Source: Burhinus oedicnemus
Lineage: Eukaryota; Chordata; Aves; Charadriiformes; Burhinidae
Length of the DNA stretch: 64,000 nt
Direction: 5' to 3'
Assembly (NCBI GenBank): GCA_008921705.1
Contig: VFFE01009189.1
Span: forward strand, 1,752,429-1,816,428
Shown: in pieces, positions 1 through 14,900 of the stretch
How the letters are laid out: each line of letters begins with the position of its first letter
How positions within the stretch are numbered: the first letter of the stretch is position 1
Translations under genes and position numbers: made by a program
Notes under the pieces: generated by a model
The model's database searches: none
Seen by the model: only the letters and a program-made list of their open reading frames with translations
What the model was told of the DNA's origin: nothing

Positions 1-2754
1 AGGGATAGCACTGCTGGGAACTTAATGAGATGTGATGGTCAGTAGTAAGGGAAGAGTTACGGCTCCTGTTGCCTTCTGCTCACACTACGGTGCACAGTGT
101 CTTCTCACCTGTGAGCAGCACAGAAAAGCAAGAAGAAGTATTCAGGTGCAGTGCAGAGTTTGTTGCTGGCACGTTAGCACATCAGCTAAACTTTTTTTCT
201 CATTGTTTTTTCTGTAATGAGGGTCGGGGTTCAGCTGTCTACAGGAGGCCTTTGGTTATTCCTGAATCATTTTGGTCTTTCCCATCACAGAAATTGCTAA
301 TACAGATGCAGTTGTTCAGATACCTGAGATCACCTGGAGTCATCACCTGAAGTCATCAGCGCTGCCTCTGCTTCATCACAGACCACTGGCAGGACGGTCC
401 TTGCTGTCATGGGAGCTGTGCCTTAAAAAGCACTCAATGTATGGGAGCTTACACTGTTATTCAAATAAGTCTAGCACTGAAGAGCTCCAGATGGGTTGGA
501 TCCAAGCCACAAAAGGTATAACCTCTCATTTATTTACTCAGATAATACTTGCTGATGTATAATAAAGTGCTTTCCCTAGAAACTTTGGACATCTGGTATT
601 CTTGGAGGAAGCACCTTGACTAGGACATCTGATACCCAGAATTTATTGGCCTTTGGACACAGAGTGAAACTGATGTGTTTATTTATTTTTTTCCAAAGTT
701 GCATTTATAGGGAAAAATGTTGTACTAAAGATAAATTTCCATAATATTTTCAGGCGAAAAGCTGGAACAAAAGTTTTCTTGAATTATGGTGAAGTCTCAC
801 CTGAGATGCAATAGAGCAGCAGAACCAAGAAGAGGAAAAATGAGTCTGAATAACAAGAAAATATGATCTGTCAAACTATGGAGTAATCTGCCAGGAAAAT
901 GTTAGTCTTAGTACCTCCATTATGGAAATCAGATTTGACAAATAATCATTAGAACTACACTGTGTAGAACAATCCTTCTCTGGCCTTGAGGGATGTGGTA
1001 AATCTCAGAGCATGGGTACTGCTAGGGGTCTATAAGGAAGCTCTATTTTCAGTTCTGTTTTATTGCCTTCCTGAGTTTCTAAACTAGCATAATGGATGTG
1101 AGGAGAGCTGAATATTGCTAGGGTTTGGTAATTTTTTTCAACCTCTTTCATTTTGTGGACATTTTATATTGAGGTGGGAAACAGTAATATTATTTTATGT
1201 TAACACAGTGCTTTCTAAACCAAAGCACGTTACAAGCTCTACACAGGCATGCATCACAGTTCCCTCCCACGGAGATGTAGCAGCCTCCAGCACCGATGTG
1301 GGAAGCCACATACAAAGCTTCTACTCTAATATGTCACGCAGTAATAGGACATAGAAAAAAGCTGGCTGCGGCCTGTGACAATAGGACAGTTCACAGCTAT
1401 TGTCACAGTCTTGTGTCTGGGTGGCATCACCTCAGAGTTTGAAGGGACCCTCATGTGTCTTCAGTCCTTAAGATACACTCATTACTGTGGTACATGCTAA
1501 TCTATTTCTCTATTCTGTAACTCAATTCTCTACTTTGTCAGCTTACATATAATTTAGGGGGGTTTTTTACAACTTAAATTATTGAAAGACCAATAGAGTC
1601 AATACATAATAACAAGAACTTTGCTGGAAGCTCAGGTCACTGCTCTGCAATGTTAGAGTTGTTAACGATGAAGGGAAGCATCTGAACGAAAAATGGCTTT
1701 TCCCACAGAGGTCAAACCAATTATGATAAAAAGCATATAGGTACTGGATTTTGTAAATGCTTGTTCATAAAGAAACATATAGTTAGGGTAAGATTTCAAT
1801 GAAAAGACTCCATTAGGACCTTACCCAGCTGAGGAGTAGGGCAGTTGTGAGGGAGGAAAGGAGCCTGTCTCAAAAGCCAAAGGAAACTGGAGGGACTTTC
1901 AGCATGGCAAAAATAGGGTAGGATAGATGCCCCCTCTAGTGGATTTAGCATTTTACTATAGAGGAGATGAAATCTGTCTTCTAAGGGGACAATGCAGAGA
2001 CAACAGGAATGTTTTGTACATTATGAAAGGAAAAAGATGTCTGCAAGAGAAGGATGCATTTCTAGGACTTACCTGAGTACTACAGAGAGAAAGAGCATAT
2101 TGTGGTTGAATTGTCTTCTCTTTGGTTACAAAAGAATGAAAAATAAACCCCCAAGCCCCCAGACTATGTCTCTTCTGTAATTCTGATGTTGTCCTGAAAT
2201 GTTTAGCAGCACATGGATGAAATAATTTGGAAACGTCTTGGAAATTCTTGGTCCGTTGCAGGGTTAGAAAGACTGCCAGAAGCCCTGAATGTGGCTTCTT
2301 TACTGTGCTATTGAGGGAGCTGTTAGTAACTCACCTTTTCAGCAGTTTCCCATCCTCCCAGGCTGAAAGGATAACTGCATTAAATAGCTTACTGCTGCCT
2401 CTGTAGAAATCCCTTATTAGCCAGATTCCCTCTGGGTAACCTTGCATTCAACAGAAAAGTCGGGGTATAGGAATCATCCCGCATCTGCTTCCTCTTATGT
2501 GTTTTCTGAGGTGCTGGGGCATGTAGGAGCATTGTCACACACAGGCAAAGGCTAAACTGGGCACGGGGCAAGTCAGTCTGTAGAGACATAGCAGTCATAA
2601 ACTTTTCCTACATATTTCCCAAAAGACAAGGAAGCAGCTGTCAGCAGCTGAGAACAAAAGTCTTCAGTCTTTAACCCATCCTCAAGTACTTGTGTTATCA
2701 TCTAGCTTCATTCTTGTCAGTCTCCATTTGGACCTCACCCTTCCTTCCCCAGGG
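1..2754. other. Unique non-coding DNA, no recognised feature
   Basis: I see no gene, repeat family or RNA gene here. Open frames are short (under 100 codons), start and stop without any domain-like sequence, and overlap each other on both strands, as expected by chance. Isolated AATAAA-like strings occur but nothing pairs with them. Confidence 0.6.
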
Positions 2755-3348
2755 TGCTGGTTTTGGCTGAGGTAGATTTAATTTTCTTCATAGTAGCTGG
2801 TATGGGGCTATGTTTTGGATTTGTGCTGGAAACAGTGTTGGTAACACAGGGATGTTTTAGTTATTGCTGAGCAGTGCTTACATAGAGCCAAGGCCTTTTC
2901 TGCTCCTCACACCACCCCAACAGCGAGTAGGCTGGAGGGGCACAAGAAGCTGGGAGGAGAAACAGCTGGGACAGCTGACCCCAACTGACCAAAGGGATAT
3001 TCCATGCCATACGATGTCATGCTCAGCATATAAAACTGGGGGGAGAATAAGGAAGGGGGGGACTTTCAGAGTGATGGCATTTTGCCTTCCCAAGTAACCA
3101 TTACACGTGATGGAGCCCTGCTTTCCTGGAGATGGCTGAACACCTGCCTGCCGATGGGAAGTAGTGAATGAATTCCTTGTTTTGCTTTGCTTGCATGCAC
3201 GGCTTTTGCTTTACCTATTAAACTGTCTTTAACTCAGCCCATGAGTTTTCTCACTTTTACTCTTCTGATTCTCTCTCCTATCCCGCCAGGGGGGAGTGAG
3301 TGAACAGCTGTCTGGTGCCCAGTTGCCATCTGAGGTTAAACCATGACA
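2755..3348 (+). mobile_element. Solo LTR of an avian endogenous retrovirus
   Basis: This is a roughly 594-bp block that begins TGCTGGTTTTGGCTG and ends TTAAACCATGACA. I recognise it as a widespread avian ERV long terminal repeat. It has LTR architecture: a TATA-like box (TATAAAA, about 3029), a poly(A)-type signal (ATTAAA, about 3217) and a pyrimidine-rich U5-like part, all reading on the plus strand. No gag, pol or env sequence lies on either side, so it is a solo LTR left by LTR-LTR recombination. I could not find a clear target-site duplication next to these ends, so the exact borders may be off by several bases. The ERV class was not assigned. Confidence 0.72.
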
Positions 3349-6300
3349 CTCAGCTATTTCTGGCTGTCAGTTCCATCATTCTAATTATCTAATTATCATA
3401 GATCCTCTATCTCACCAGTTCCTCCTTCCAGCAGCACAGGTTTCCAGTGCCTTTGTCCATCCACCTTTAACATCCTCTTGTTGGCTCTAAAGTTTCTAAA
3501 CCAAAATCCAGTTAACGGTTTTTCTCTTCTTGTTAGTCTATGCCACTTCTTCCTCCATTTCCCAGGTGCCCATTTCTTTGCCGAGGCAATCTCCGTTTAA
3601 GTCTCCCCAACACCACGACCAGTTTTCTTCCCTAACACCACCTCCCCTATAGATATTGCTAAGCCCTCTGCTGCAAATAGTCCATTTATACAAAATTTCT
3701 GAAGCTTTTAGCAACCAACTCTAGGTAACATTAACCAAGCAGACACATATTGCAGGTTTTGAAAGCTGCAAAGTGTGGCCAAATGTGGGCAGACATTGGC
3801 AACACAAAGCTAATCACTAGGCACCCCTACTTCAAAGCACAGGCTTAAGAGACAATTTCAAAACAAAGCTTACCTGAGTTGTTTTAGCAGAGGCTGACAC
3901 CATATTTCCCCTCTCACCTCCTTCTCAAAAAACATATTTCTGGCAATTTCAGACAAACTTCAATGCCAGGCAGAAGCTTCTTTCAAAATTTCAGTTCCAG
4001 TAACTGAAAAGTTCTAAAACTCTATGCACTGAAAAATGTAGCAAGAAGGTGATGTGAGGAGTTAGAGGCATCGGAGTAGCATCCCTGAACAGTAACAGCT
4101 ATTCCAGGCTGCTTAATCTTATAGGACAGGAAAAAGTGAACACCCCTGCTGATATTTATAAGTTTTTACTCTAAGTTACACAATATCACACAAACCGCCA
4201 TGCAAGCCACTTCCACTCCAAACAGTTTGGCAAATCTGTTTAGTGTATTTGTTCCAAAAATCTGGGTTGTGAAACTGTGAGGTCAGGGGCTGGTCCACGG
4301 AACTGAAGAGTCTTTACTATGTTTTTAAAAAAAATCGCAACAACAAACCCACAAAAAAACCTTGATGATAAAGATTGACATCTCTTCACGATCTAAAAAA
4401 TGTTTACTGGTCTGGTTTACTGCCCAGTTTCTATTCTGGCATTTTGGTAAATGCATTTTGTTTTGCAGTATGTTTTTCTGATATTTTTACTGTATTTAAC
4501 CTGTCGCTTGCACTTACCACTAATGTAAACACTAGATGCAATTTCACATTGAATGTAATTTCAGTTGATCCCAGGTGATCAATCATTTGTGGGCTGGTTA
4601 GTGTTCTTTCTCTTTTATTTTATTTAGGGATGAGTTTATCACTCTAACACAGACAAAACAGTTCAGGACAGAGAGGTAAAGACTGAGTTTGAAATCTGAA
4701 CTGGTTTAGAGGCCACCATTCCCCATCCTCCCTACCTCTCATGGACGGTGGGCAGAAAGCAGATTGAGGGATCAGCACATGCCCACGGAGGCAGCTGGAG
4801 ACGGCAGTGGTGGAGATCATTTGGTACCAGACATCTTCTCAAAGTTCTCCCCTTGGCCATCTTGGCTCAATAGGGCCCCATCTTCTGGTTCCAGATCAGT
4901 GATTTTGCCTGATCTGACTCCTCTTCTTCCCCAGTCATACATGAACTTACCAGCTCCCACCAGCTACACTAATCAATGACTATTTTCCATGGGCATTACA
5001 CGAAACGCCACATCCTAAGATTTAAGGATCATTAATTTTGAAAACTGTGGACCATATCCTTCAGCCTATCTGTTAACCTTCCAAACTATCAGACAAATTT
5101 AAAGAGGTTCTTCAGCTTTGCAAGACTCAACTTCAACTATCTATCACCGAGGCTGAACACTGTTTGCCCCTGACTACTTTGTCTCCCTGCACAGAGGATG
5201 GGAAAGATCAGGAATCCAAGACCTGTGCTTTCAGAAGCTGCCAAGCAAGAAGGCTCTGTAAGGTATTGTGCAGAAATGCCAAGGGAAGCAGATCTGCAGT
5301 GATTATCTTAACAATGGGCTTTGTTATCCAATTATCCTTCAGCTCAAAAGGTAATTAATTCCTCAAATTTCTAAGTTTTCTCTCACAGGCAGAACAAAAT
5401 ATGAGTTATACCTGTCTGGACTCCCACACAATAAGCCACATTGCCCCAGACTCATGACAAAACACCATTAAGTTGCCAATTAGATGAAACAAATGAAAAT
5501 ATTTTTATGTGGTTACTCTGACCCTCCTCAGACAGGATATCAGATGCAGCTGGCTAGCTCCACAATAACCATGAGTCCCAAAGAGCAAATCCAAGACAGA
5601 TGTCCCACATCAGCCTGTACCCCGTTGACAGGCATTTAACAAGACCCAAGCCCTGGCCAGCTGCTGTCCCCAGCCTGGCTTCGCTCACAGGTTTGGACAC
5701 AGAGCTCTGCTTGCACTCCCAACTGTCTCCACTAGTGCCCTGCTAACCTGGATCCCCCTTTTGGACTTGTGGCCAACCTGATGCTTAATGCAGGGTCCAA
5801 CAAGGCAGAGCTGAGTGAATCCAACTCTTTCTAACTCTTTTCCAGCCATGCTATGTGTGAATTACAGACTCTTGTGCTGTTGTATTTCCACGTCAGCTAG
5901 GAGAAGATATTTCAACTAGTATTCTGCATCCCCTACTGCACTTCAGCAAGTTGAGTCCCAGATAAAAGGGAAGAAGGGTGGAAAAGGGGAGATGTATGGG
6001 TTTTTTTCATTGAATGAAGCTTCTGCAGAAGGACTAGAGTGAGTAGGTTTTAAGGAAAAAAGAGGAAATGTCCCTAGAGCCCACTTCACAGCCAAACCTT
6101 CCTTTTCTAAAACCAAGTTTTCTCTCTCTCGAGGGATGCTTTTTCTACACTAGATACTCAGTCAAGCTTTTGTGCTAGCAATGGTTTCTAAACACACTTT
6201 TTGAGGCATCAGAATAAACTCTTTTCATGGCTGTAGGAGAGTTGTTGTTTAATGGAGTCTCTTTAGAGACTCAAGAGAGCTGGCAGCTGCTGCATGCTAA

Positions 6301-9300
6301 AAGCAGCTTACAGATGCTGGGGATGAACAGAGAAGTACAACTCCCAGGAAAGAGACTCAAAGAGAAACCTGGCACAGACTCAGGGGTATTGTTGTCACTG
6401 TGTCTTACCATTTTCAGGTGGAAGATATTTCCTCCCTTGGCAATGGAAAGCCTAGAAACATAAGTGGCCATACTGGTGATGCTGTGCTGCATGGAGCTAT
6501 AGATACTATTTACAGGGTTTACGTCAAACAAATCTGCAGTGGCAAGTAAGAATTTCAGATGCTGGCAGGAGAAGTCTGTAAACACCTTGTCTCACAACTC
6601 ACAGCAGAAATGCTGCTCTCCAGAGAGGCAACCAAGGCCCGATTAAAGGATCTCGCCTCATGCAAACCTTTGACGATACCTTTTTCTTTCTGGAAAATTT
6701 TCTTGATAGGAACTCAATTCTGAGTCAAGGGAAATTTTCCTTGATTTTCCACACAGGATCAGGAAATGTTTGCTGTCTCTCATCAGCATGGTATAAGTAG
6801 TTTTATCCCTATTTATTCCCTATTATTCTCTGTTGCACGGGGGAGGTAGAGACGTGCACTGATTTCTTCAGAGTTCTTTAAATACCTCCAAAAACTCTCA
6901 AAGACTACTGAACAGGAATGTCAGCCTATTATTGCTCTGTCTAGTGAAATATCACACGGTTTAGAGATGTATGAAGGCATAAATGTATATATATATATAA
7001 AAGGACATTTCAATTTCTGCTCCGAAATCCATCATTTTTACTCTCCCTACTTAATGAGTTTCTATTCAGGAAGCTTGGAAAATTCAGGATCTAGTTTCAT
7101 TGTGTACACAAGCTGTGTGGAAAAACAAAACAAAAACCCAAAAAACTTAAACTTAAGGATATTTTATAGTTTTTCATCCTTTGTCTCTCAGAAAATATTC
7201 TGTAAGTATAAAACTGAGCTGATGTCTCCTGTTGCCTTTCTAATTATCTGCCTAGCCATGGAGCTGCTCTACCATTGCTCTGCCCAGATGAAAACATTCT
7301 CTGCAGCTACCTGTTTGTGCTTTGTTAAGCATACTGTGTCTAAGGGAAAACCACAGTACCCAGAGTTAGACAATGCAGGACATAGTTATCTCCCTCTCTC
7401 CTGTGGTCAGTGTTGTTCACCTTTTCCACGGGGAAAATTCCAGTCTCATGATTTGGTTAATTTGACCTTTGTCTCTTTAAATAGCTCAGTCTCTAATGAC
7501 TGAGTCATGGCTTATTGCCACTACCAACCAGTGCGCTTAGTGAGGAGTACCAAAACCAGGAGAGAAGAGTCCTTTTCCTGAGACACAAAATGAGCTCCAA
7601 ATGTGAATGGTTTTCTTGTAACTTTCACAAGCTGCCACACAGCAGCAGGAGAAAAGGAAGACCTTCACACAGCCCTGTCTCACTTTTCTCCAGTTACATT
7701 TGCTTTGTGCAGCAAAGCCACATCAGCTCTTTGCCACGGAAGACTTGGGTGAAATTGCTTCCAACTACTCAATGTTGATGGGCACCCTTCATGAGTAAGG
7801 TGTCAAGAGCCCTCAACTCCATTAGGCTTCAATACTCTGCATAACCTGCCTTTAAGATGTGTTGAGTTTCAGTAGTACAAGTGGGGATGGCACTGTATGT
7901 CCATGGTCCACTCTGTGGAGAAAAAAGCTTCACTTCCTTGAGGGGTTTAGTAAGATTTCTTATTGTTAATAATGCTCCCTTTTACAAACACTTGTGCTCT
8001 GGTATAAACGATACAGACTGCAGCTATGCTTTTTACACTTTTTATTAAAGAGTTTAGACAATACCAGCTTTCTTCCCACTGCATCAGTTCCTATAAGCTT
8101 TTAATAAGGAATTTAAACAAAACTCTTTCTTGTCAAAAATCTTGCTTTGCCTAATTCAGCAGGAGACATACCATGAGAATAAAGTAACTTCTACAACTTG
8201 ACCCCCAGACTATCATGGTATCTAGTTTTCACAAGGCTAAATAAGGAGAACTGTGTAGCGACTTGGGGGTGTTGGCATGAATAAACGGATGTAGAGGCTC
8301 GTATATTGCTCATGCTGGCTGGTCCCTAAACATTGTCATATTTGAAGCCATCCCAGACTTGCAAGGTCTTCTTTTAATGAACAAAAGTCTTCCCAGAGTC
8401 TTCCCTTAGATCTCAGTCATATTTTCATAAATTATTGAACTGGGATAATCAATGCCCAAGGCAGTGCTCCAGGAAAGATTTTCATCTAAGATGAAGGGGA
8501 GCATGTCCTTTGTTAATAGCCACTACAAAACATGGTACAAAGTCACGTCTCTGTGACATGAGCGGTTCAGGCCGATGTGGGGGAGAGCTGAGTTACAAAG
8601 CATGGGAAGAGCTTGAGTCTGTGAGCTCCTTAATTATCAGACTCGTCCCCATAAATTTCATATATGTCTATGTATATGATCTACTTTCCTTTTGTATATG
8701 CTTTCTGTCTTTCCAACCTTTTGTCCATCCGCAACATGTATGACAACGTAACGCTAGCTTTCAGCTATCTTATAATGTGCAATGTTCAGCCCATGGAAGA
8801 CTTTGTTAATGGAAAACAAGATGCAGTCTAGGGCAACAGCTGCAGCATATTTTCTCTTCTCTGTTTCTCTGCCGTTGGGAGCAAACTAATGTGATGACCT
8901 TAGGGTAAGAGGAGAAAATGCATATCAGAGTTGCCCTAAAATGCTTGGCTAATTTTCCTTCCTCCTCCTCTCCTGTGGCAAGTGTTGGTTATTGCCCCTT
9001 CCCTGCCCTTACGCACAGAAGCCCGCAGCAGGCAGAGCTGGGAGCCAGAGCTGTGCCTGCCTCCTGGGTAGCCTTGATTCACCATCCCAAGCACGCATGA
9101 ATGTGTGAGAAGTAACCAAAGTTTCTTGATGGGACAGGAAAACTAGTAAATTTCGGAGCTTGTGGAGGTTTTATAGATAAGGTCTGACACGACACCAAAA
9201 ATGGCATGATTTGTCAAAGCTGACAACACTCAAGGACTCCCTGAATTCATGGACTGTATTTGTGTCAGGCCTTATAAACACTGTCCAAGAAGATGACAAT

Positions 9301-11773
9301 GCCTTCAGCCCTGAGTTCTTATTTGAAAGCCAGCTATAAAATGACCCTGTGAAGTTTTTTCGGGTTTATTTTGATTTCAAAGCTGGTTGCATTTTCACGC
9401 AAGTAGCAGCTGCTGGTATCCTCATGCTATGTGACAGTTTCAGCTTTCTCTTCTCTTCTCTGGTATAAAACAAGCCTTAGCCTTTCAAGGTAACAGATGA
9501 AAGTTTAAAATGAGTGTAGCCAGAAGGTGAATAAAGTGTTGGATTATTTATTTACTCTTTGGGCTTGTCAAACTGGAAGCTTGCATCCTTGAGCTTCAGT
9601 TTTTCCCCAAGATTTTCATTCAGCCTCTGAATGTTTCTGTGCCAGCTTCTCTGCTCTGAAGCTGTGAATGTTGTATCAAAATTTACACCACCTTTGAAAA
9701 TAATTGTATGGGAATATTTCATCCTTGTACAGTTTCTGTTCCAGGGTTTAGTAGAAATGCTGGCTTTGAAAGAGAAAGGGGAAATAGCTACCTTTCTGGA
9801 AACAGCTTCGTTTTACCCCAAAGGATAGTGCTAGGAGAAATGAGAAACTTGTAGGGATATTTAAGCTATGAATGAGTCTTCTTACCCTTTCAAATTCTGC
9901 AGGCAGAAGAGGGTTTGTTGTTGTTATTGATATTCCTTTGGAGAAAAAAAGGCACACAGAAAATGAAGAGTAAACATCCAGCTTCTCTGTACTGGAGATA
10001 AAAATGAACTCTTCAATCCTTTCATCAAAGAGCTCTGACTCCACATTTCAAGGAAATCAGCCATGCTCCCTAGCAATTACCCTGAAAGCAATACAGTGAC
10101 ATTTTTCTTCCAGCATTTACAGTCATCTCTTACCATGTGATACATATAGTATGGGGCTAGATTCACACGTTACCAAGCAGTACAACTGTAAGTATGGCAT
10201 CTGCCATGTTAACACATTTGTCTGGGCTTTCAGACATTCAGATACTATCTTTTTTTATAGGATCCTGCTCATGGACTAAATATGGGAGTGTTCTTTCATG
10301 GTTACTGTCCAAATGCTTGAAGTCAAGCATCTTCTGGACCAAACATCAGTTCTTACACATCTTGTGCCCCACAAAAAGCCATAGAAGTCATATATGGGAT
10401 CTGTAGTGTAAGGTTAAAAAAGCTAAGATTAAGCTTAAAACAAACAACTGTGTTCCACAGTAGTTTCTTTCTCTTGTATCAGGTATTAAAGTTCTGAGAA
10501 GTATTGTCAAATCCTGTGACCATTTAAAAACAGGAATGCAGCAAGCATTGCACCAGAGAATTACCTAAGACTTGGTGCAAAACCCAAATGACATCTAATG
10601 TTGAATGAAAGAAAAGGATTAAGATGGTTTCCATCTCCAATTCTGCTTTAGAGTAAAATTGCAGCTAAAAATCTCATGAGATTTAATAATAGTGGAGGCT
10701 GCAACAGTAACTGTTCTCACAGGTTGATTTTATAAGAACTACTCACTAAATTGTGTCGCTATTCACAAGCCCTGACTTCAGCAGTAGTGTTCCAGAAATT
10801 CCCTCATCTTTTCGTGAAACACTAATATCAGTAAGATGTCTAACCATTACCTCAGTTCTTATATTGGTTTCTTTCCCTTCCCAGACCCATTGCCTTTCTT
10901 TTCTGTAGGAGATCAGAGGGTGGTCTTTTGCTCAACCCTATAGACTTTGATTCAGCATTTCCTGGCAAGGAGGACCTCAGTGGTTTTATGTTTCCCTGTT
11001 AGCACAATGTGGTGCAGGGAGTGCTGCCCCTTGGCAGCCCCTGCTCACTGCCTGGAAGCCCTCAGTGACCTACATGTTCATGGCATGTGTTGCAGGATGG
11101 TGCTGTGTGATTATCTCAGTACACACTGTGTACTACAGCCCTCCACGCCCTACTGTACGCTGTCATCAATATTCAGAGCAGAATCTTGCCACTTCTAAGC
11201 CTCTGAAAAAATGGGTTGAACCACAGAAATTATGAGTTATTTTCCTAGCATGAATTTATTATAGCCAAAATAATGCATATTTCATGGCCTTCTTTCTAAA
11301 ATGGGCACTATGTCACCTATTTTTAAAGGCAGCTCTGACAAGTTGAGGAGATAACTACAATTTCTTGGTGTCATTGACCATGGCTGTCTACAACACTGCC
11401 TTCAGACCAGATGTGCCCAGGTGTTTCTGGTTATCGTTATGCATGTCAGATCAGCTCCTTCCCAGACAGGCAGTGGGATCCCAGCTCTTCCTTTCAGCAG
11501 TCTTAGAAATTGGGGGAAAAAGAAGACATTAGAAAGGAAACAACTATTTGCCACTGTTCTCCTAGCCTATTTTTCCTCTGAGACCTCAACAGGCTGAAGC
11601 ACAGCCCAACTCTTGGTGGTAAGTGACCAGCTCAGTGTTAACAGCTTATTTAGGACTTTTCTTTGTAGGACATGTTCTTCTTCAGGACCTAGCATAACCT
11701 CAAAGGCTGGGACTCCTCTCATCTAACTTCAGTCACCTAAAACACAGACATCTGGCCCAATGTGTTTTTTTGA
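3349..11773. other. Unique non-coding DNA
   Basis: No gene or recognisable repeat is visible. The longest open frame (6967-7503 plus, 178 codons) has no domain, no compositional bias of a coding gene and no splice context. One frame of that length is expected by chance in a window this size. A short TA run lies near 6986-7000. Confidence 0.55.
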
Positions 11774-11920
11774 GATTCACAGAATCACAGAGCAGCTGAG
11801 GTGTGAAAGGACCTCTGGAGATGGTCTAGTCCAACCTTCTGCTCAAGCATGGTCACCTACTGCAGATTGCTCGGGCCCGTGCTCTGTCAGGTTGCAAATG
11901 TCTCCAAGGAGTGAGTCTAT
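11774..11920 (-). mobile_element. CR1 LINE 3'-end fragment
   Basis: Read on the minus strand, this ends in the CR1 3' UTR signature: the complement of GATTCACAGAATCACAG (tail repeats), followed by the conserved block seen on the plus strand as GGACCTCTGGAGATGGTCTAG. The rest decays quickly and is lost by about 11920. It is non-coding and 5'-truncated to about 150 bp, as is usual for CR1. Confidence 0.8.
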
Positions 11921-14900
11921 GATTCTCTCTGTAATTTACAGTAAGTGCCAGGAATTTCCACAGGGAGGTTCCTCTAAGTGGGAAATGAATCCCACTGAAA
12001 GACTAGGAAGAAGAGGTCCTGCATCTTGACAAGACACCCTCAGAAAGCTGAGGAGCCAAAGTCTGGGCTCCTCTCCTTCTGACCCAGACTTTAACTTTTG
12101 GAAAGTTTTTCACTGGACTTGCTATGTAACAGGGGAAAGCAAAACTAATTATACCCATAATGACCAACTGTTTCTTGGCTGGTGAGAAGGTCTACTGATT
12201 CTTTTGCCCGTAAAGAGCTTGAGTTAGGATATAGAACAAGAATGATGGACTTTGTTTATTTCTGAAGGTGAAAAGCACATAGCTTCATACAGGGTAAGAA
12301 GGCAAGAAGAGAGGAAAATGAAAGAATAATTGTTGATGGTTGTAATGAAAGTTTTGAAAGTAAGTGACACCAGCACTCTCAGAGTTAACCTCCAGTCAAT
12401 CCGTGGGGGAGAAAACATCTTTCCAACTCTTACCTCAACTTGCAAGAGCTTCTCGTTCTTGCACCCCACTCTGCTATGCTCTCTATCTGAGATGACTTCT
12501 ATCACATCTCCTCCCTCCCACTCTTCCAATCTCATGTAAAAGCTATTTAGCCATGCTTCTGCCTAGTTGCTCCAGTCTGTTTCCATTATCTGTAACTACA
12601 CTCCTTCTGCTGCACTCTGAGCTGCTTGCCTGAAAGGCAGACTAAAGAAATGGGTAGTTGTGTTAGCATCACTAAACACTTCTCAACGTAATTAGCCAAT
12701 CTATTAAATGAATGTTGATGAATCCATCTATACGCTGAACAGCCCACAGAAAGCTTTGTAGGGAAAGCACCTTCTCTCAACACAATGGTACTAAATGGCA
12801 TTTATATCAGGCATGCTTTAGAATCACATTTGCCCAGGCTACTCCATGTGTCATAGTCGGTGAAAGCGGTATTTGTTCTTGGTTTTTTCCACATTGGTCC
12901 TATTTTCAACCTATTGTAAAAAAATCCCAATCACATTCTCTATTCTTTTCATTTGTATATTGATTGCTATTCTGTTATTTGACATTATTTGCTATGCATT
13001 TATTGGCACTATGTGTCTGCTAGCACAGGCTGAAAGCAGCTTCCCCTTGTGTGTTTCTTTGTGGGGCTGACAGACATCCCCACACTTACCTAAATTTTTA
13101 CTCTTCATCTGGAGCAATGAAAATTCTTAAACCAAGATATACTTTATTCCTGATTTTGATCACTGTTAGCCTTATGAAAGTTATTCAGAGATTTTTGCAG
13201 TCTGCTGCTCTTACTGGTTTTATCTTGACTTGGCATATGAGTTAGAAGGTGAAACAATTTAGCCATGAAGACAGTTTCCTGATCTTAGTGTCTGTCCTAG
13301 TTGGTGTACAGGAATAGCATACTAAGAGAAGAACCATCAGAAGTTTTGAACGTAATACACATTCACCTATTTTTCCAGACAGAAGGCTCATCACAATGTC
13401 TTCCAGCCTGGACAATGAATAAACAAAATGCCATGCAGAAATGAAAAAGACAATGTCCAGTAAAGAATGCCCTGAGGGCTAACCGCAGCTGCACTTCTGA
13501 CTGGCCTTAATTGCAAGTGACGTGCTGCAGCATGCTTAGAAAGAAAAGTAACATATCCTGCAATGACTGAGAGAACTTAAACTCACTGAAAATTACTTTC
13601 AAGAATGACTTTTATGTATTACATCCCTCATTTAAGACTATTTGCTATTAATTATCTATAGTATAGCTCCCACTGCGTTTGGTTGCTTAGTACCGCTGAC
13701 AATTGTGCTCAAATTGGGCAGCTGGAAAGTGAGACAACTTTTCATCTGTTCCAACTTCAACATCTAAGTTAGCCATCTTAGTCAAAAAAAGCTACTCTAG
13801 GAAAAAGATAGGTACCAACAAGACAATGGCTGAGCAAGTTAATATGCGTATGATGAACTGCTCTCTTGAATTGCTTGTTTCTCTCCATAAACTATGATGG
13901 TAGTGTTGGAGCTGCATCAACACCAATAAACTGAATAGGGCTAGAACGTGGGTTTGAGCACTGACCTGCTACCATCCATATGTCTTAATTATTATTACAC
14001 TACCTGAAATGTCCTTTTCATGTTGATGGAAAGGAGAGAGGGTAATGACTGGTAGGAAATGGAAAAGGAGAGGGAGAGAAACATCAGATATGACAATAAG
14101 GTAACAGATAATTTTATTAAATGTGTAAGCAGATAGCTACAAGGCTTTCTTTTCTCTAAAGGCCTCAAGCATTTCTATACAATAAATAAAAATATAATAA
14201 AATAATATTTTAAAAGAGACATTTGAAACTACCTGTCTCCCAGTATCTGCAGATATTTACACTGAACAGTCTGGAGATTTTATCTTTTATCTGCATATTT
14301 ATTGATAGTTTTCCACGGTTGGTGGAGAAGGTAATCTATGATTTCAGTGAATGTGGCTCAAAGATTAGGTGACATCTATGAGCTTGTTACATTTGAACCC
14401 TCTTCCTAGCTCTCATTGCCCTTGAAAAGGTCATCAGCACAGTTCTGAAAGTCTTACCTAGATTAGACTGGAAGAAACTAGGACTTCTTCAGGTACAAAG
14501 GAAATGCATTGGAGTTTTGTCCTTAGAAGATAATCTGAAAATAAAAGTTGTATTTTTCATCCTTTGTCTTTTAAAGAGCAGAAATCACTCTTAGCTTCCT
14601 GAGATTCTTATATGTGGCTTATTGCCTTGCCTGCCATATCTCTGCTGTTTTGCAAAACTAATTTCAAATGACAATTGGACCCAAGCTTTGATTAGAGTTG
14701 CCTTCTTCAGAGGAGATGTCTCGCCCTCTTGTCCTAGTACTGCCAACGTATGTTACTCAGTTGCCAATGCCATTTGCCAGAGAATCAGTGAGCATGGTTA
14801 GGGAAAGACAGAGCTCAATTTATCTCTTCTTTAGGTATCTGAAAAGGGGCAGGAGACAGCCTATGTCCTAGAAGTGCAAGTTCCTCTCTATGAACTGTGC

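Noticed and set aside
6967..7503. 178-codon open frame on the plus strand
   Set aside because: No domain, signal or splice context, and ordinary AT-rich composition. With about 64 kb and six frames, about one random frame of this length is expected.
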